Of a DNA stretch of 64,000 nucleotides, positions 1-8,486 are shown one piece after another (position 1 is the first letter of the stretch; each line of letters begins with the position of its first letter). The stretch lies in assembly GCA_019638935.1 (NCBI GenBank), contig JAHBSW010000007.1, positions 1 through 64,000 on the forward strand, given 5' to 3'. Under the pieces are notes generated by a model. It did no database searches and was not told where the DNA came from. It saw only the letters and a list, made by a program, of their open reading frames with translations. The position numbers were made by a program, and so were the translations under genes. This DNA is from Cryobacterium sp. (lineage in GTDB: Bacteria > Actinomycetota > Actinomycetes > Actinomycetales > Microbacteriaceae).

Positions 1-1076
1 CCTTCGCGAACTTCGGCTTCGCCGAGAGCCACGCCCTGAGCTTCGCGCTGCTCGTCTACGCGAGCTCGTGGCTCAAGCTGCACTACCCGGGAGCCTTTCT
101 CGCCTCGCTTCTGCGCGCCCAGCCGATGGGGTTCTACTCCCCCGCAACCCTTATCGCGGATGCTCGCCGTCACGGCGTGGAGGTGCGCCGACCAGACGTG
201 CAGACCTCGGGTGCCGACGCGGGTCTCGAGCCGCTTGGCGGGTCTCGATACGATTCGGCTCCGCCGAATCACTCGACCAGCGCGCATTGTCTCACCCGCG
301 ACCAGCCGCCCGTGCTCCCATTCGACCCCACTGCTCCCTTCAGCACCGACGACCACCGGCGGGATGCCGGCCTCGCTGTGCGGCTGGGCCTCGCCTCGGT
401 GCGGGGCATCAGCGGGGTCGTGGCAGAACGCATCGTCGCCGAGCGCAAGCAGCACGGCCCCTACCGCGACATGGCCGACCTCGCCCGCCGCGCAGGGCTC
501 ACGACGCCGCAGCTCGAGTCGCTCGCGGCAGCGGGAGCGTTCGCGTGCTTCGGGCTCAGCACCCGGCAGGCGCTCTGGGCAGCGGGTTCCGCCGCACAGA
601 ACCGACCCGAGTACCTCGCGGGCACGACCACCACCGTACAGCCGCCCCTGTTCGCCCTGCCAACCGAGGCGGAGCGCCTCGTGGCCGACATGTGGGCTAC
701 GGGTGTCTCGACCGATGACCACCCCATCAGGCATGTGCGCGAGCTTCTCACCGCGCGCGGCGCGCTGTCGGCCGATGACCTCGTCACCGCTGAGGTGGGC
801 CGCCGCATCGAAGTGGGCGGTCTCGTGATCCATCGCCAGCGGCCCTCCACCGCGAGCGGGATCACGTTCGTGAACCTCGAGGATGAGACGGGTCTCATCA
901 ATGTCGTGTGCAGCCCCGGCCTGTGGAAGCGCTACCGACCGATCGCTCGCGAATCGTCCGCTCTCGTCGTGCGCGGCACCCTCGAGCGATCGCCCGAGGG
1001 GGTGACCAATGTCGTCGCCGACCGCGTCGAACCGCTGCCTGTCGTGGCGAGCACGCGGTCGCGCGACTTTCAGTAG
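1..1076 (+). CDS. dnaE2: Error-prone DNA polymerase DnaE2, C-terminal part (5' end outside window)
   Basis: This is the C-terminal 357 residues of a DnaE2-type alpha-subunit homologue, read in the frame beginning at base 3; the start lies upstream of the window. The opening residues FANFGFAESHALSFALL are the conserved DnaE/DnaE2 motif near the end of the polymerase core. They are followed by a helix-hairpin-helix stretch (VRGISGVVAERI, about residues 133-150) and an OB-fold region (about 269-330). DnaE2 is the SOS-induced translesion polymerase that normally works with ImuA and ImuB, which are not in view. Residues about 80-93 are encoded by a palindromic repeat (241-282) and look like an in-frame insertion in the linker before the helix-hairpin-helix. 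The assignment to DnaE2 rather than DnaE1 rests on recalled similarity and on the short C-terminus. Confidence 0.9.
   Translation, partial: FANFGFAESHALSFALLVYASSWLKLHYPGAFLASLLRAQPMGFYSPATLIADARRHGVEVRRPDVQTSGADAGLEPLGGSRYDSAPPNHSTSAHCLTRDQPPVLPFDPTAPFSTDDHRRDAGLAVRLGLASVRGISGVVAERIVAERKQHGPYRDMADLARRAGLTTPQLESLAAAGAFACFGLSTRQALWAAGSAAQNRPEYLAGTTTTVQPPLFALPTEAERLVADMWATGVSTDDHPIRHVRELLTARGALSADDLVTAEVGRRIEVGGLVIHRQRPSTASGITFVNLEDETGLINVVCSPGLWKRYRPIARESSALVVRGTLERSPEGVTNVVADRVEPLPVVASTRSRDFQ
241..282. repeat. REP-like palindromic repeat inside the dnaE2 coding sequence
   Basis: A perfect 8-bp inverted repeat GATTCGGC (252-259) and GCCGAATC (263-270) encloses the loop TCC. It is flanked by GGTCTCGATAC on the left and ACTCGACCAGCG on the right, so that TCGA and GG/CC extend the outer arms imperfectly. 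Elements with the form GGTCTCGATACG-hairpin-ACTCGACCA are, from memory, common intergenic repeats in Microbacteriaceae. Here the element is translated in frame. Confidence 0.7.
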
Positions 1077-1092
1077 CGACCTCGTCCTGCGG

Positions 1093-2874
1093 TCAGGACT
1101 GCTTGCGCAGCAGGTCGATGCGCGCCTGCAACTGGGCGACCGAAGCCTGCGCCACGGGCGGGCCGCCCACGCTGCGGCGCAGCTCGGCATGGATGTGCGC
1201 GTGCGGTTCCCCCGTGCGTCGCGCGCGCGAGGCCACAAGGCCGTTCAGCAGCGCGCGCTGCTCCTTGAGCGTGCGATAGAGCGGTTGCGAGACGGGAGCG
1301 CCCCGCTGACGACTCCGTCGCGCCTGACGCGCCTGACGCTGCTGCAGCAGCTCGCGCACCTGATCGGGTTCGAGCAGACCGGGGATGCCGATGAAGTCGA
1401 GCTCCTCGGGTGTTCCCACCCCGGCGGCGAAGCCGAACTCGCTACCGTCGTAGAGCACGCGATCGAAGTTCGCATCCGACGCGATCGGCGCGAAGTCGAA
1501 CAGGTCGGCGTCGGCCGAGGCGCGTTCGCTCTCGTTGGCCTTGGCCACCGAGTCGTCGTCGAGCAGGATCTCCTCGAGGCCGTCGGCGGGTGCGCGATCG
1601 AGCGCGTGGTCGCGCTCCCGCTCGAGCTCGCCGGCAAGCTGCATGAGCTGGGGCACCGACGGTACGAAGATCGACGCGGTCTCCCCGCGCCGACGTGTTC
1701 GCACGAAGCGCCCCACGGCCTGGGCGAAGAACAGCGGGGTCGACGCTGATGTCGCATAGACGCCGACTCCCAGCCGGGGGATGTCGACGCCCTCCGACAC
1801 CATGCGCACGGCGACCATCCACCGGCTCGTCGCTGCCGCGAACGAGGCGATGCGCTCGCTCGCCTCCTTCTCGTCCGAGAGCACGACGACGGCCCTCTCG
1901 CCCGTCTGCTGCTCCAGAATGCTCGCGTAGGCGCGCGCGGTCGCCTTATCGGTCGCGATGACGAGGCCCGCCGCATCCGGAACGTGGTGCCGCACCTCGG
2001 TCAGGCGACGATTCGCCGCCCGCAGCACCTGTGGCACCCACTCGCCCTCGGGGTCCAGCGCGGTGCGCCAGGCTTGAGCGGTCACATCCTTCGTATCGCC
2101 CTCGCCGAGCCGCGCCTCCATCTCGTCTCCTGTGCGTGTGCGCCAGCGCATGCGGCCGGCGTAGGCGAGAAAGATCACGGGCCGTACGACCCCGTCGGCC
2201 AGCGCGCGACCGTAGCCGTAGCTGTAGTCGGGCTTCGACGTTCGCACCCCGTCGGGGCCGGGGTGGTATTCGACGAACGGGATGGGGGCGGTGTCGGACC
2301 GGAACGGGGTTCCCGTGAGACTCACACGCCGCGTGGCGGTCTCGAACGCCTCGCGGATGCCGTCGCCCCAGCTGAGCGCGTCGCCGCCGTGGTGCACCTC
2401 GTCGAGGATCACGAGGGTGCGGTGACCCTCGGTGATGTTGCGATGCAGCACGGGGCGCAGGGCGACCTGCGCGTAGGTGACGGCGAGTCCGTGAAAGTGC
2501 CGCGAGTGGCGGGTGGGGCGACCGTGTGCGTTGCGGAAACCGGGGTCGAGGGTGAGCCCCACACGGTGGGCGGCATCGGCCCACTGCCGTTTGAGGTGAT
2601 CGGTCGGTGTCACGACCGTGATGCGCTCGATGACGCCCTTGGCGATGAGTTCGCTCGCGAGGCGCAGCGCGAAGGTGGTCTTGCCCGCACCCGGGGTCGC
2701 GGCGACGAGATAGTCGCGAGGCCCGGTGCCATCGGGGGTTCCCGTGCTGGCGGATGGGCGCGACCAATAATGATCGACGGCCTCGGCCTGCCAGGCGCGG
2801 AGCTTGTCGGCCGTGCCGCGCGCCGCGCGTTCGGGAAACGCGGGTCCGAGGCGGAAGGGGGTCTCGGAGCTCAC
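1093..2874 (-). CDS. DEAD/DEAH-box superfamily II helicase
   Basis: A 593-residue ATP-dependent helicase or translocase of the ResIII/XPB-like group common in actinobacteria. Motif I ATPGAGKT lies at about residues 59-66, motif II DEVHH at 158-162, motif III SLTGTPFRSD at 185-194, and motif VI QAVGRFVRTRRRG near 385, so both RecA-like lobes are complete. The C-terminal 170 residues (rich in Arg and Gln) have no assigned function. The start is GTG at 2874. It converges on dnaE2 with only 16 bases between the stops. Whether the substrate is DNA or RNA cannot be told from sequence; a repair role is a guess from the dnaE2 neighbour. Confidence 0.85.
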   Translation of the reverse strand: MSSETPFRLGPAFPERAARGTADKLRAWQAEAVDHYWSRPSASTGTPDGTGPRDYLVAATPGAGKTTFALRLASELIAKGVIERITVVTPTDHLKRQWADAAHRVGLTLDPGFRNAHGRPTRHSRHFHGLAVTYAQVALRPVLHRNITEGHRTLVILDEVHHGGDALSWGDGIREAFETATRRVSLTGTPFRSDTAPIPFVEYHPGPDGVRTSKPDYSYGYGRALADGVVRPVIFLAYAGRMRWRTRTGDEMEARLGEGDTKDVTAQAWRTALDPEGEWVPQVLRAANRRLTEVRHHVPDAAGLVIATDKATARAYASILEQQTGERAVVVLSDEKEASERIASFAAATSRWMVAVRMVSEGVDIPRLGVGVYATSASTPLFFAQAVGRFVRTRRRGETASIFVPSVPQLMQLAGELERERDHALDRAPADGLEEILLDDDSVAKANESERASADADLFDFAPIASDANFDRVLYDGSEFGFAAGVGTPEELDFIGIPGLLEPDQVRELLQQRQARQARRSRQRGAPVSQPLYRTLKEQRALLNGLVASRARRTGEPHAHIHAELRRSVGGPPVAQASVAQLQARIDLLRKQS

Positions 2875-2943
2875 TTGACAAGACGATACCCGCCCCGGCT
2901 GACACGAGCGAACCAGCGATAGCCGGTGGCCGCGAACAGACGA

Positions 2944-2975
2944 GCGGGTCGCTCGAAGTGCCTCGAGCGACCCGC
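2944..2975 (-). terminator. Intrinsic terminator-like hairpin after the GlsB-family gene
   Basis: A perfect 13-bp stem (GCGGGTCGCTCGA at 2944-2956, TCGAGCGACCCGC at 2963-2975) with a 6-base loop lies 14 bases beyond the stop of the minus-strand gene at 2989. There is no long U tract, which is usual for high-GC actinobacteria. Confidence 0.75.
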
Positions 2976-2988
2976 CGGAAAGCAGCGC

Positions 2989-3255
2989 CTACGCCTTGCT
3001 GCGCCCTCGCGTCAGGAAGCCCCAGATGAGGAGCACGACGATCGCGCCGCCGATGGCGATGAGCCACGACTGGATCGAGAAGAAGTCTTCATACCCGATT
3101 CCGAAGATCGCGCCCGCAAGCCATCCACCGAGGAGAGCCCCGATGACGCCCAGGATGAGAGTTGCAATCCACCCACCGCCCTGACGACCCGGCAAAATGA
3201 ACTTCGCAATGGCTCCGGCGATGAGCCCGAGCAGTGTAAACGCAATCCAACCCAT
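2989..3255 (-). CDS. GlsB/YeaQ/YmgE-family small membrane protein
   Basis: An 88-residue, very hydrophobic protein with three predicted membrane helices and Gly-rich packing (MGWIAFTLLGLIAGAIAKF at the start, GGWIATLILGVIGALLGGWL in the middle). This matches the transglycosylase-associated/GlsB family, small envelope proteins linked to general stress in several bacteria; the biochemical role is unknown. A longer frame opens at 3285, but the ATG at 3255 is preferred because GGAGGT (3261-3266 on the complement) sits 5 bases ahead of it. The gene stands alone, followed by a strong hairpin. Confidence 0.85.
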   Translation of the reverse strand: MGWIAFTLLGLIAGAIAKFILPGRQGGGWIATLILGVIGALLGGWLAGAIFGIGYEDFFSIQSWLIAIGGAIVVLLIWGFLTRGRSKA

Positions 3256-3414
3256 GGAAGACCTCCAGTCGTTGTAGCAACCCATCGAAACTGACGAGTT
3301 CTAGACAAGACTGCCACGGCACCCATTTGGGGGTCGTGTTTTCACATGGAGTACACAGCTAAGCGCACCTCATGGAATCCGGCGAATCTCCGGAGAATGC
3401 GGCACGCTAAGGGT

Positions 3415-4212
3415 ATGCAACAGCAACACCCCTGGTCGCGAATGGTGTCGATCGGAGACTCGTTCACCGAGGGCATCGGTGATCCCGAACCTCGCAGCGT
3501 CGGCGGCCACCGCGGCTGGGCCGACCGCGTCGCCGAAGAGCTCGCCGAACGCACGCAGGACTTCGCCTACGCGAACCTGGCGATCCGCGGAAGACTCCTG
3601 CAGCAGATTCTCGACGAGCAGATCGACCCCGCCCTCGAGTTGCACCCCGACCTCGTCACGATTTCGGCGGGTGGCAACGACATCATCCGGCCCGGAACCG
3701 ATCCCGACGATGTGGCAGCCCGGCTGGAGTCCGGTATCGAGCGGCTGCGCTCCGACAACGCCACTGTCGTGCTCTTCAACGGACCGGACATCGGAACCAC
3801 CCCGGTGCTCGGCCGCATCCGTGGGAAAGTGGCGATCTACAACGAGAACCTCCGCGCCATCGCCCTGCGGCACGACCTCGTCATCGCTGACATGTGGGCA
3901 CTGCGCGAGTTGGCGAATCCACAGATGTGGGCGCCCGACCGGCTGCACTTCTCACCGCTGGGGCACCACACGATCGCGCGGATGGTGCTCGATGCATTGG
4001 GGGTCGAGCACGACCTCGACCCGGTCAGCCCAGAGCCACTGCCCGAGGTCTCCTGGCGCCAAGCCAAGATTCACGATCTCGAATGGGCGCGCGAGTACCT
4101 TGTTCCGTGGGTGATCCGACGCATCCGCCACCAGTCATCGGGCGATGGGATCACGGCCAAGCGGCCCGAGGCCGAGGGCATCGCGAAGTCGAAGAAGCGG
4201 CCCGGCTCCTAA
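3415..4212 (+). CDS. SGNH/GDSL hydrolase
   Basis: A 265-residue cytoplasmic SGNH hydrolase. Block I is VSIGDSFTEG with the nucleophile Ser at residue 16, block III is SAGGND with the oxyanion Asn, and block V is DRLHFSPLGH with the catalytic Asp and His. These proteins hydrolyse esters; no substrate can be assigned. The open frame extends upstream to 3346, but that part (MEYTAKRTSWNPANL) does not look like the family N-terminus, so the ATG at 3415 is chosen. No signal peptide is seen. The stop codon interlocks with that of the convergent desaturase (CTAA, 4209-4212). Confidence 0.85.
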   Translation: MQQQHPWSRMVSIGDSFTEGIGDPEPRSVGGHRGWADRVAEELAERTQDFAYANLAIRGRLLQQILDEQIDPALELHPDLVTISAGGNDIIRPGTDPDDVAARLESGIERLRSDNATVVLFNGPDIGTTPVLGRIRGKVAIYNENLRAIALRHDLVIADMWALRELANPQMWAPDRLHFSPLGHHTIARMVLDALGVEHDLDPVSPEPLPEVSWRQAKIHDLEWAREYLVPWVIRRIRHQSSGDGITAKRPEAEGIAKSKKRPGS

Positions 4213-5303
4213 CGACCGAACTGCGCCGCCGCGGGGCAATCGAAGGGGTCCCGAGCGGCGAGTCCGACGCGATTGAGGTAGCGCACGACGATCCCGTACG
4301 ACTCGATCAGGGTCGTCTCGGTGAAGGGGATGTTGTGCGTCTCGCAGTACTCCCGTGCGATCTCGTTGGCGCGCTTGAGAGCCGGACGCGGCATGTTCGG
4401 GAACAGGTGGTGCTCGATCTGATAGTTGAGGCCGCCCATGAAGGTGTCCATCCAGAACCCGCCCTTGATGTTGCGCGAGGTGAGCACCTGGCGTCGCAGA
4501 AAGTCGACCTTGGAGTCGTGCGGCAGAATCGGCATGCCCTTGTGGTTGGGCGCGAACGACGCGCCCATGTACAGGCCGAAGACGGCGATCTGAACGCCGA
4601 GAAAGGCGAAACCCATACCCAGCGGAAGCACGAGGAAGATGACGGCGACGTAGGCCCCCAGTCGTGTCATGATCATCGCGATCTCGAGCCAGCGGCGCTC
4701 CACGCGCCGGGGTCCGAACACCGTGCGGAAGCCGTGAATGTGCAGATTGATGCCCTCGAGCAGGAGCGCGGGGAAGAAAAGCCAGCCCTGGCGCCTCGTG
4801 GCCCAGGCGTAGAGCCCGCGGGACTTCGCGGCATCCACCTCTTGGAACGAGATGAAGTCCCGTTCGATGTCGGGGTCCTTGCCGACGATATTGGGGTTGG
4901 CGTGGTGCCGACTGTGCTTGGTCATCCACCACTGGTAGCTGATTCCGACGAAGAGGTTGGCGAGAATGCGGCCGGCGCGGTCGTTGGCCGGGCCGTTCTC
5001 GAACACCTGGCGATGCGATGCTTCATGGGCGAGAAAGGCGTACTGGGTGAGGACGATACCGAGAGCGCCGGCCATGAGCAGTTGGAACCAGCTGTCGCCC
5101 AGCAGTATGAAGCCGGTGACGATGCCCCCGAGCGCCGCGGTGATGGCGCCGAAGAGCACCCAGTAGAAGCCGGTGCGGCGACGCAGCAGACCCGCATCCT
5201 TCACGGTGTGGAGGAGTGCGGAGTACGCGGAGGTCGAGTTGCCCCCGCCTCCCCCGGGTCGGGTCTTGGTAAACGTGACGACGGGGGCAACGGCATTGCT
5301 CAA
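4209..5303 (-). CDS. Membrane fatty-acid (acyl-CoA) desaturase, DesA3-like
   Basis: A 364-residue di-iron membrane desaturase. The three histidine boxes are HEASH (93-97), HSRHH (130-134) and QIEHHLF (near 290), with hydrophobic stretches between them. No cytochrome b5 domain is fused, so electrons must come from a separate ferredoxin or reductase that is not adjacent. By family it should introduce a double bond into a long-chain acyl chain at the cytoplasmic membrane, helping to set membrane fluidity. The Q in the third box is typical of front-end and DesA3-type enzymes, so regiospecificity is uncertain. The start is TTG at 5303, with only a weak upstream purine tract. Confidence 0.85.
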   Translation of the reverse strand: MSNAVAPVVTFTKTRPGGGGGNSTSAYSALLHTVKDAGLLRRRTGFYWVLFGAITAALGGIVTGFILLGDSWFQLLMAGALGIVLTQYAFLAHEASHRQVFENGPANDRAGRILANLFVGISYQWWMTKHSRHHANPNIVGKDPDIERDFISFQEVDAAKSRGLYAWATRRQGWLFFPALLLEGINLHIHGFRTVFGPRRVERRWLEIAMIMTRLGAYVAVIFLVLPLGMGFAFLGVQIAVFGLYMGASFAPNHKGMPILPHDSKVDFLRRQVLTSRNIKGGFWMDTFMGGLNYQIEHHLFPNMPRPALKRANEIAREYCETHNIPFTETTLIESYGIVVRYLNRVGLAARDPFDCPAAAQFGR

Positions 5304-5468
5304 GGTGCGCTCGCTTCGTTAGGGACAGCCCCTGCGCGTGCCTTGCGAAACGGATGCCTATGGATACTGTTCTGAGCATAGACGGGTTTGCTGCCAAAGC
5401 GGTGCGTGTCCGGCGAGTTCAGCACATGCTATTTGTGGCATGTATTCGAATCGGTGTCACTCGATCCG
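5304..5468. other. Intergenic region between desaturase and carboxypeptidase genes
   Basis: 165 bases that hold the desaturase upstream region and the 3' side of the carboxypeptidase gene. A 6-bp hairpin, ACATGC (5424-5429) with GCATGT (5438-5443), could be a weak terminator. I see no convincing gene or operator. Confidence 0.4.
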
Positions 5469-6689
5469 TCAGGGCAGCAGGAGCTCCGGATTGGTCAACC
5501 GCCACCACACGCCGGGATCGTCGAGTTCCCCGTCGAGTACGACGGGCACCGTGACGATCCGCTGGCCGATGCGGTACTCGATCTGACCGACCAAGCGTCG
5601 TGGTTCCCCGATCTGCAGATCGTCGAGCACGATCGCCGAGGTCACGTCGCTGCCCTTCCAGGCGAGCACGCTAGCCCCCGTCGCGGTGACGGCGTCTGCG
5701 CGCTGGCCCCAGACGGTCTCGTAGGTGCCGACAACGGTGCCGGCACGCACGAGCTCGCGCGGCTCGAAACCATCCCGCACGCTTTGCACGAGCAGGCTCA
5801 CGGATGCGTCACGCACCTCCCGAGAGATCGCACCCATGACCGAGCCCACGATCGTGACGGTGTGCTCGCCCAGTTCGAGGTCCGCCGAGAAGAGCAGGTT
5901 GTGATAGTCGAGCGTGCCGGTCTTGATGCCGTTGATGCCGTCGCGGCCGAGCAGTCGGTTGGAGTTCTCGATCGCACCGATGCCGGTCACGCGCGAGTCC
6001 GTTTGCGCGACGAGTTCGGCGACCGTGGCGTTGGCGAGGGCGAGCCTGGCGAGCGTGAGCAGGTCCACCGTCGTGCTCACGTTGCGAGCGTCGAGGCCCG
6101 AGGGCTCGACGACGTGGGTGCTCGGCATCCCGTTGTCGGCGAGCCACGTGTTCGCGCGCGCGACGAACGCGTCGATCGACCCGAACGCCCACACCGCGAG
6201 GGATTCGGCGTAGTTGTTGGCGGAGCTCAACAGCACCGTCTCGAGGGTTTCGCGCTGGGTGAGCTGAAGGCCATTCCAGACCGGTTCGGTGCTGCCGTTG
6301 TGGTCCAGGTGGTAGCGGTAGCGCGCGACGTCCCAGGAACCGAAGCGAATCGAAGGGCCCGACTCGCCCGTCGCGAGGGGCTTCGCCTCGAGCACGACAA
6401 GAGTGGTGATGACCTTCGTGATGCTCGCGAGCTGCATGGGACCTTCGCTGCCGCTTGTCAGCACCACGTCGGGGTATCCGATTGCGGTGACGGCGCTACC
6501 GCCGTATCCGGGGAACGCGACGGGCGGGTCGGGAGTGTCGACGACGGGCGCGACGATGACCTGAGCGGCCACGGGAGCGAGCGGCGCCAGGGCGGTGAGC
6601 GACACATATGTGCCTGCGCCGAGCAACGCGGTGACCAGCGAGAAGACCCCCAGCCCGCTCAGCAGGCGTCGGCGGGGCGTACTGGTCAC
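5469..6689 (-). CDS. D-alanyl-D-alanine carboxypeptidase (serine-type PBP, DacB/DacF-like)
   Basis: A 406-residue low-molecular-weight penicillin-binding protein. The N-terminus has an Arg-rich start and one hydrophobic segment (about 10-45, signal anchor), so the catalytic domain is outside the membrane. The active-site set is complete: SITK (89-92), SAN (156-158) and KTG (256-258). It should trim the terminal D-Ala from peptidoglycan stem peptides. The GTG at 6689 is preferred over a start at 6767, which would run into the upstream gene: a TAACAT box lies 7 bases before this GTG, fitting a leaderless transcript. Confidence 0.88.
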   Translation of the reverse strand: MTSTPRRRLLSGLGVFSLVTALLGAGTYVSLTALAPLAPVAAQVIVAPVVDTPDPPVAFPGYGGSAVTAIGYPDVVLTSGSEGPMQLASITKVITTLVVLEAKPLATGESGPSIRFGSWDVARYRYHLDHNGSTEPVWNGLQLTQRETLETVLLSSANNYAESLAVWAFGSIDAFVARANTWLADNGMPSTHVVEPSGLDARNVSTTVDLLTLARLALANATVAELVAQTDSRVTGIGAIENSNRLLGRDGINGIKTGTLDYHNLLFSADLELGEHTVTIVGSVMGAISREVRDASVSLLVQSVRDGFEPRELVRAGTVVGTYETVWGQRADAVTATGASVLAWKGSDVTSAIVLDDLQIGEPRRLVGQIEYRIGQRIVTVPVVLDGELDDPGVWWRLTNPELLLP

Positions 6690-6696
6690 CCGATCG

Positions 6697-6702
6697 ATGT
6701 TA
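6697..6702 (-). promoter_or_regulatory. Leaderless -10 box for the carboxypeptidase gene
   Basis: TAACAT on the minus strand ends 7 bases before GTG 6689, matching TANNNT-N6/7-start as seen at eleven other genes in the window. Confidence 0.6.
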
Positions 6703-6745
6703 CGGGAGCCGGACCGCTCCGGCCTTCTGCTGCTCTGCCGCGTGG

Positions 6746-7549
6746 TCAGCGCTGGCGAAGCGCCCACAGCGCTACGGCACTGGCGGCGGCGACGTTGAGC
6801 GAGTCGACATCGTGCTCCATCGGGATCGTGACGACCGTATCCGCGTGCCTGATCGCGCGATGGCTCAATCCGTCGCCCTCGGTGCCGAGTACGAGAGCAA
6901 CCCGGTCTGGCGCGTCTCGAGCGAATGCGGCGAGATCCACAGCATCGTCAGCGAGTGCGAGCGCAGCAATGTGAAAGCCGTGCCCGTGCAGCAGGTCGGC
7001 ACCCTCGGGCCACCACGGGATGCGTGTCCAGGGCACCTGCAGCACCGTGCCCATACTCACGCGAATGCTGCGCCGGTACAGCGGGTCAGCGCAGCGAGGA
7101 GTCACGAGCACGGCATCGGCGCCGAGCCCCGCCACCGCGCGGAAGATCGCGCCGACGTTCGTGTGGTCGGCGATGTCTTCGAGCACCACGACCCTGTGCG
7201 CGCCGCGGAGCAGGTCGGCGGCATCCGGAAGCTCGGGTCGGTGCATCGAGGCGATCGCCCCCCGATGCAGGTGGAAGCCGGTGATCGCTTCGAGGATGCC
7301 CGCCTCGGCCACGAAGATCGGCACCTGACGACGCCCGAGCAGCTCGGTGACGTCGTCGAGCCACTTGGGTTGCAGCAGCACTGCGCGTGGGGCGTGGCCA
7401 GCAGCGAGGGCGCGAGCGATCACCTTCGGGGACTCGGCGAGGTAGAGCCCTCCCTCGGGCTCGAGCACGCGCCTCAGCTGCACGTCGGTGAGGTCGCGAA
7501 AGTCTGCTAGCCGTGTGTCGCCGGGGTCGGTGACGTAGATGATGGGCAC
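6746..7549 (-). CDS. TrmH/SpoU-family RNA 2'-O-methyltransferase
   Basis: A 267-residue SPOUT-class methyltransferase. The N-terminal part resembles the RNA-binding L30e-like domain (LTDVQLRRVLEPEGGLYLAE). The C-terminal knot domain has motif 1 NVGAIFRAVAGLGADAV, motif 2 VLGTEGDGLS and motif 3 IPMEHDVDSLNVAAASAVAL. It should transfer a methyl group from S-adenosylmethionine to a ribose 2'-OH in rRNA or tRNA; the target is unknown. The frame is open to 7753, but the GTG at 7549 is chosen because TATGTT stands 6 bases upstream and the longer form would overlap the divergent sirtuin gene. Confidence 0.87.
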   Translation of the reverse strand: MPIIYVTDPGDTRLADFRDLTDVQLRRVLEPEGGLYLAESPKVIARALAAGHAPRAVLLQPKWLDDVTELLGRRQVPIFVAEAGILEAITGFHLHRGAIASMHRPELPDAADLLRGAHRVVVLEDIADHTNVGAIFRAVAGLGADAVLVTPRCADPLYRRSIRVSMGTVLQVPWTRIPWWPEGADLLHGHGFHIAALALADDAVDLAAFARDAPDRVALVLGTEGDGLSHRAIRHADTVVTIPMEHDVDSLNVAAASAVALWALRQR

Positions 7550-7555
7550 GGGGGA

Positions 7556-7561
7556 AACATA
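7556..7561 (-). promoter_or_regulatory. Leaderless -10 box for the SpoU methyltransferase gene
   Basis: TATGTT on the minus strand, 6 bases (TCCCCC) before GTG 7549. Confidence 0.6.
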
Positions 7562-7622
7562 TCCGATGCGTGGAGTGTTTAGGCTTGAGAGGCCGATTCG
7601 AGTGAGCAATGAGGGGGCGGTG

Positions 7623-8486
7623 ATGGTGAGCGCTCCCCCAGCCGACCCTCTGTCTCGCAAGCAGCGTGATGAGGTCGAGCACGCCGTCGACGTGCTGCGC
7701 GGCCGCACCATCGCGTTCGCGACGGGTGCCGGCGTGAGCACCGACTCGGGCATCCCTGACTACCGAGGCGAGGGCAGCCTTCCGCGCACGCCGATGTCGA
7801 TCTCGCAGTTTCTTGACGACGAGGCGTTCCGCAAGCGCTACTGGGCGGGCAGCCAGCTCGGCTGGCACCGCTTCAGCAGCGTGCGCCCGAATCCGGCGCA
7901 CTTCGCGATCGCCGACCTCGAGCGTGCCGGGCTGGCGAACGGTGTCATCACGCAGAACGTCGATGGACTGCACCGCGCGGCGGGGTCGACGCGGGTGGTC
8001 GAGCTTCACGGCACGATGGCGCGCGTGCGCTGCACCGTCTGTGGGCGCCACTTCTCTCGCGAGGGTGTCTCCCACCGCCTTGCGGAGGAGAACCCCTGGC
8101 TCAGCACGGTGGATGCCGGTGAGCTCGGTCCCGACGGCGACGTTCAGATCGACGGCGACACCGTCGAGCGGTTGACAGTGCCCACCTGCGAGGTCTGTGG
8201 CGGCACGCTGCGTCCCGACATCGTCTACTTCGGTGAATTCATCCCTCGGGATGTCTTCGAGGCGGCCGAAGAGATTCTCGATGCTGCTGGAGCCCTCGTC
8301 ATCGCGGGTTCCTCGCTCACGGTGAACTCGGGGATACGCTTGCTCGAGCGCGCGCGTCGTGCCGAGCTGCCCATCGTCATCATCAACCGCGGTGCGACGA
8401 AGGGAGATGCGCGTGCTGCGCTCAAGATCGATGCGGGAGTCGGTCCGGTGCTCACCGCACTCGCGGAGAGGCTCATCGGTTCATGA
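7623..8486 (+). CDS. NAD-dependent protein deacetylase, SIR2 family
   Basis: A 287-residue sirtuin. NAD-binding motifs are TGAGVSTDSGIPDYRG (about 34-49) and TQNVDGLH (110-117); the catalytic His is in VVELHG (His129). A structural zinc site is formed by Cys137, Cys140, Cys189 and Cys192, with a longer insert than in CobB between the two pairs. It should remove acyl groups from protein lysines using NAD and yield O-acetyl-ADP-ribose. Start: ATG 7623 follows GAGGGGG (7610-7616); GTG 7602 and 7620 are alternatives. It heads a three-gene operon whose second gene overlaps its stop by 4 bases. Confidence 0.88.
   Translation: MVSAPPADPLSRKQRDEVEHAVDVLRGRTIAFATGAGVSTDSGIPDYRGEGSLPRTPMSISQFLDDEAFRKRYWAGSQLGWHRFSSVRPNPAHFAIADLERAGLANGVITQNVDGLHRAAGSTRVVELHGTMARVRCTVCGRHFSREGVSHRLAEENPWLSTVDAGELGPDGDVQIDGDTVERLTVPTCEVCGGTLRPDIVYFGEFIPRDVFEAAEEILDAAGALVIAGSSLTVNSGIRLLERARRAELPIVIINRGATKGDARAALKIDAGVGPVLTALAERLIGS

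Noticed and set aside
3894-5375. 493-codon open frame antisense to the desaturase gene
   Set aside because: Shadow frame; the desaturase histidine boxes are on the minus strand.
5388-6974. 528-codon open frame antisense to the D-Ala-D-Ala carboxypeptidase gene
   Set aside because: Shadow frame; SITK, SAN and KTG motifs establish the minus-strand gene.
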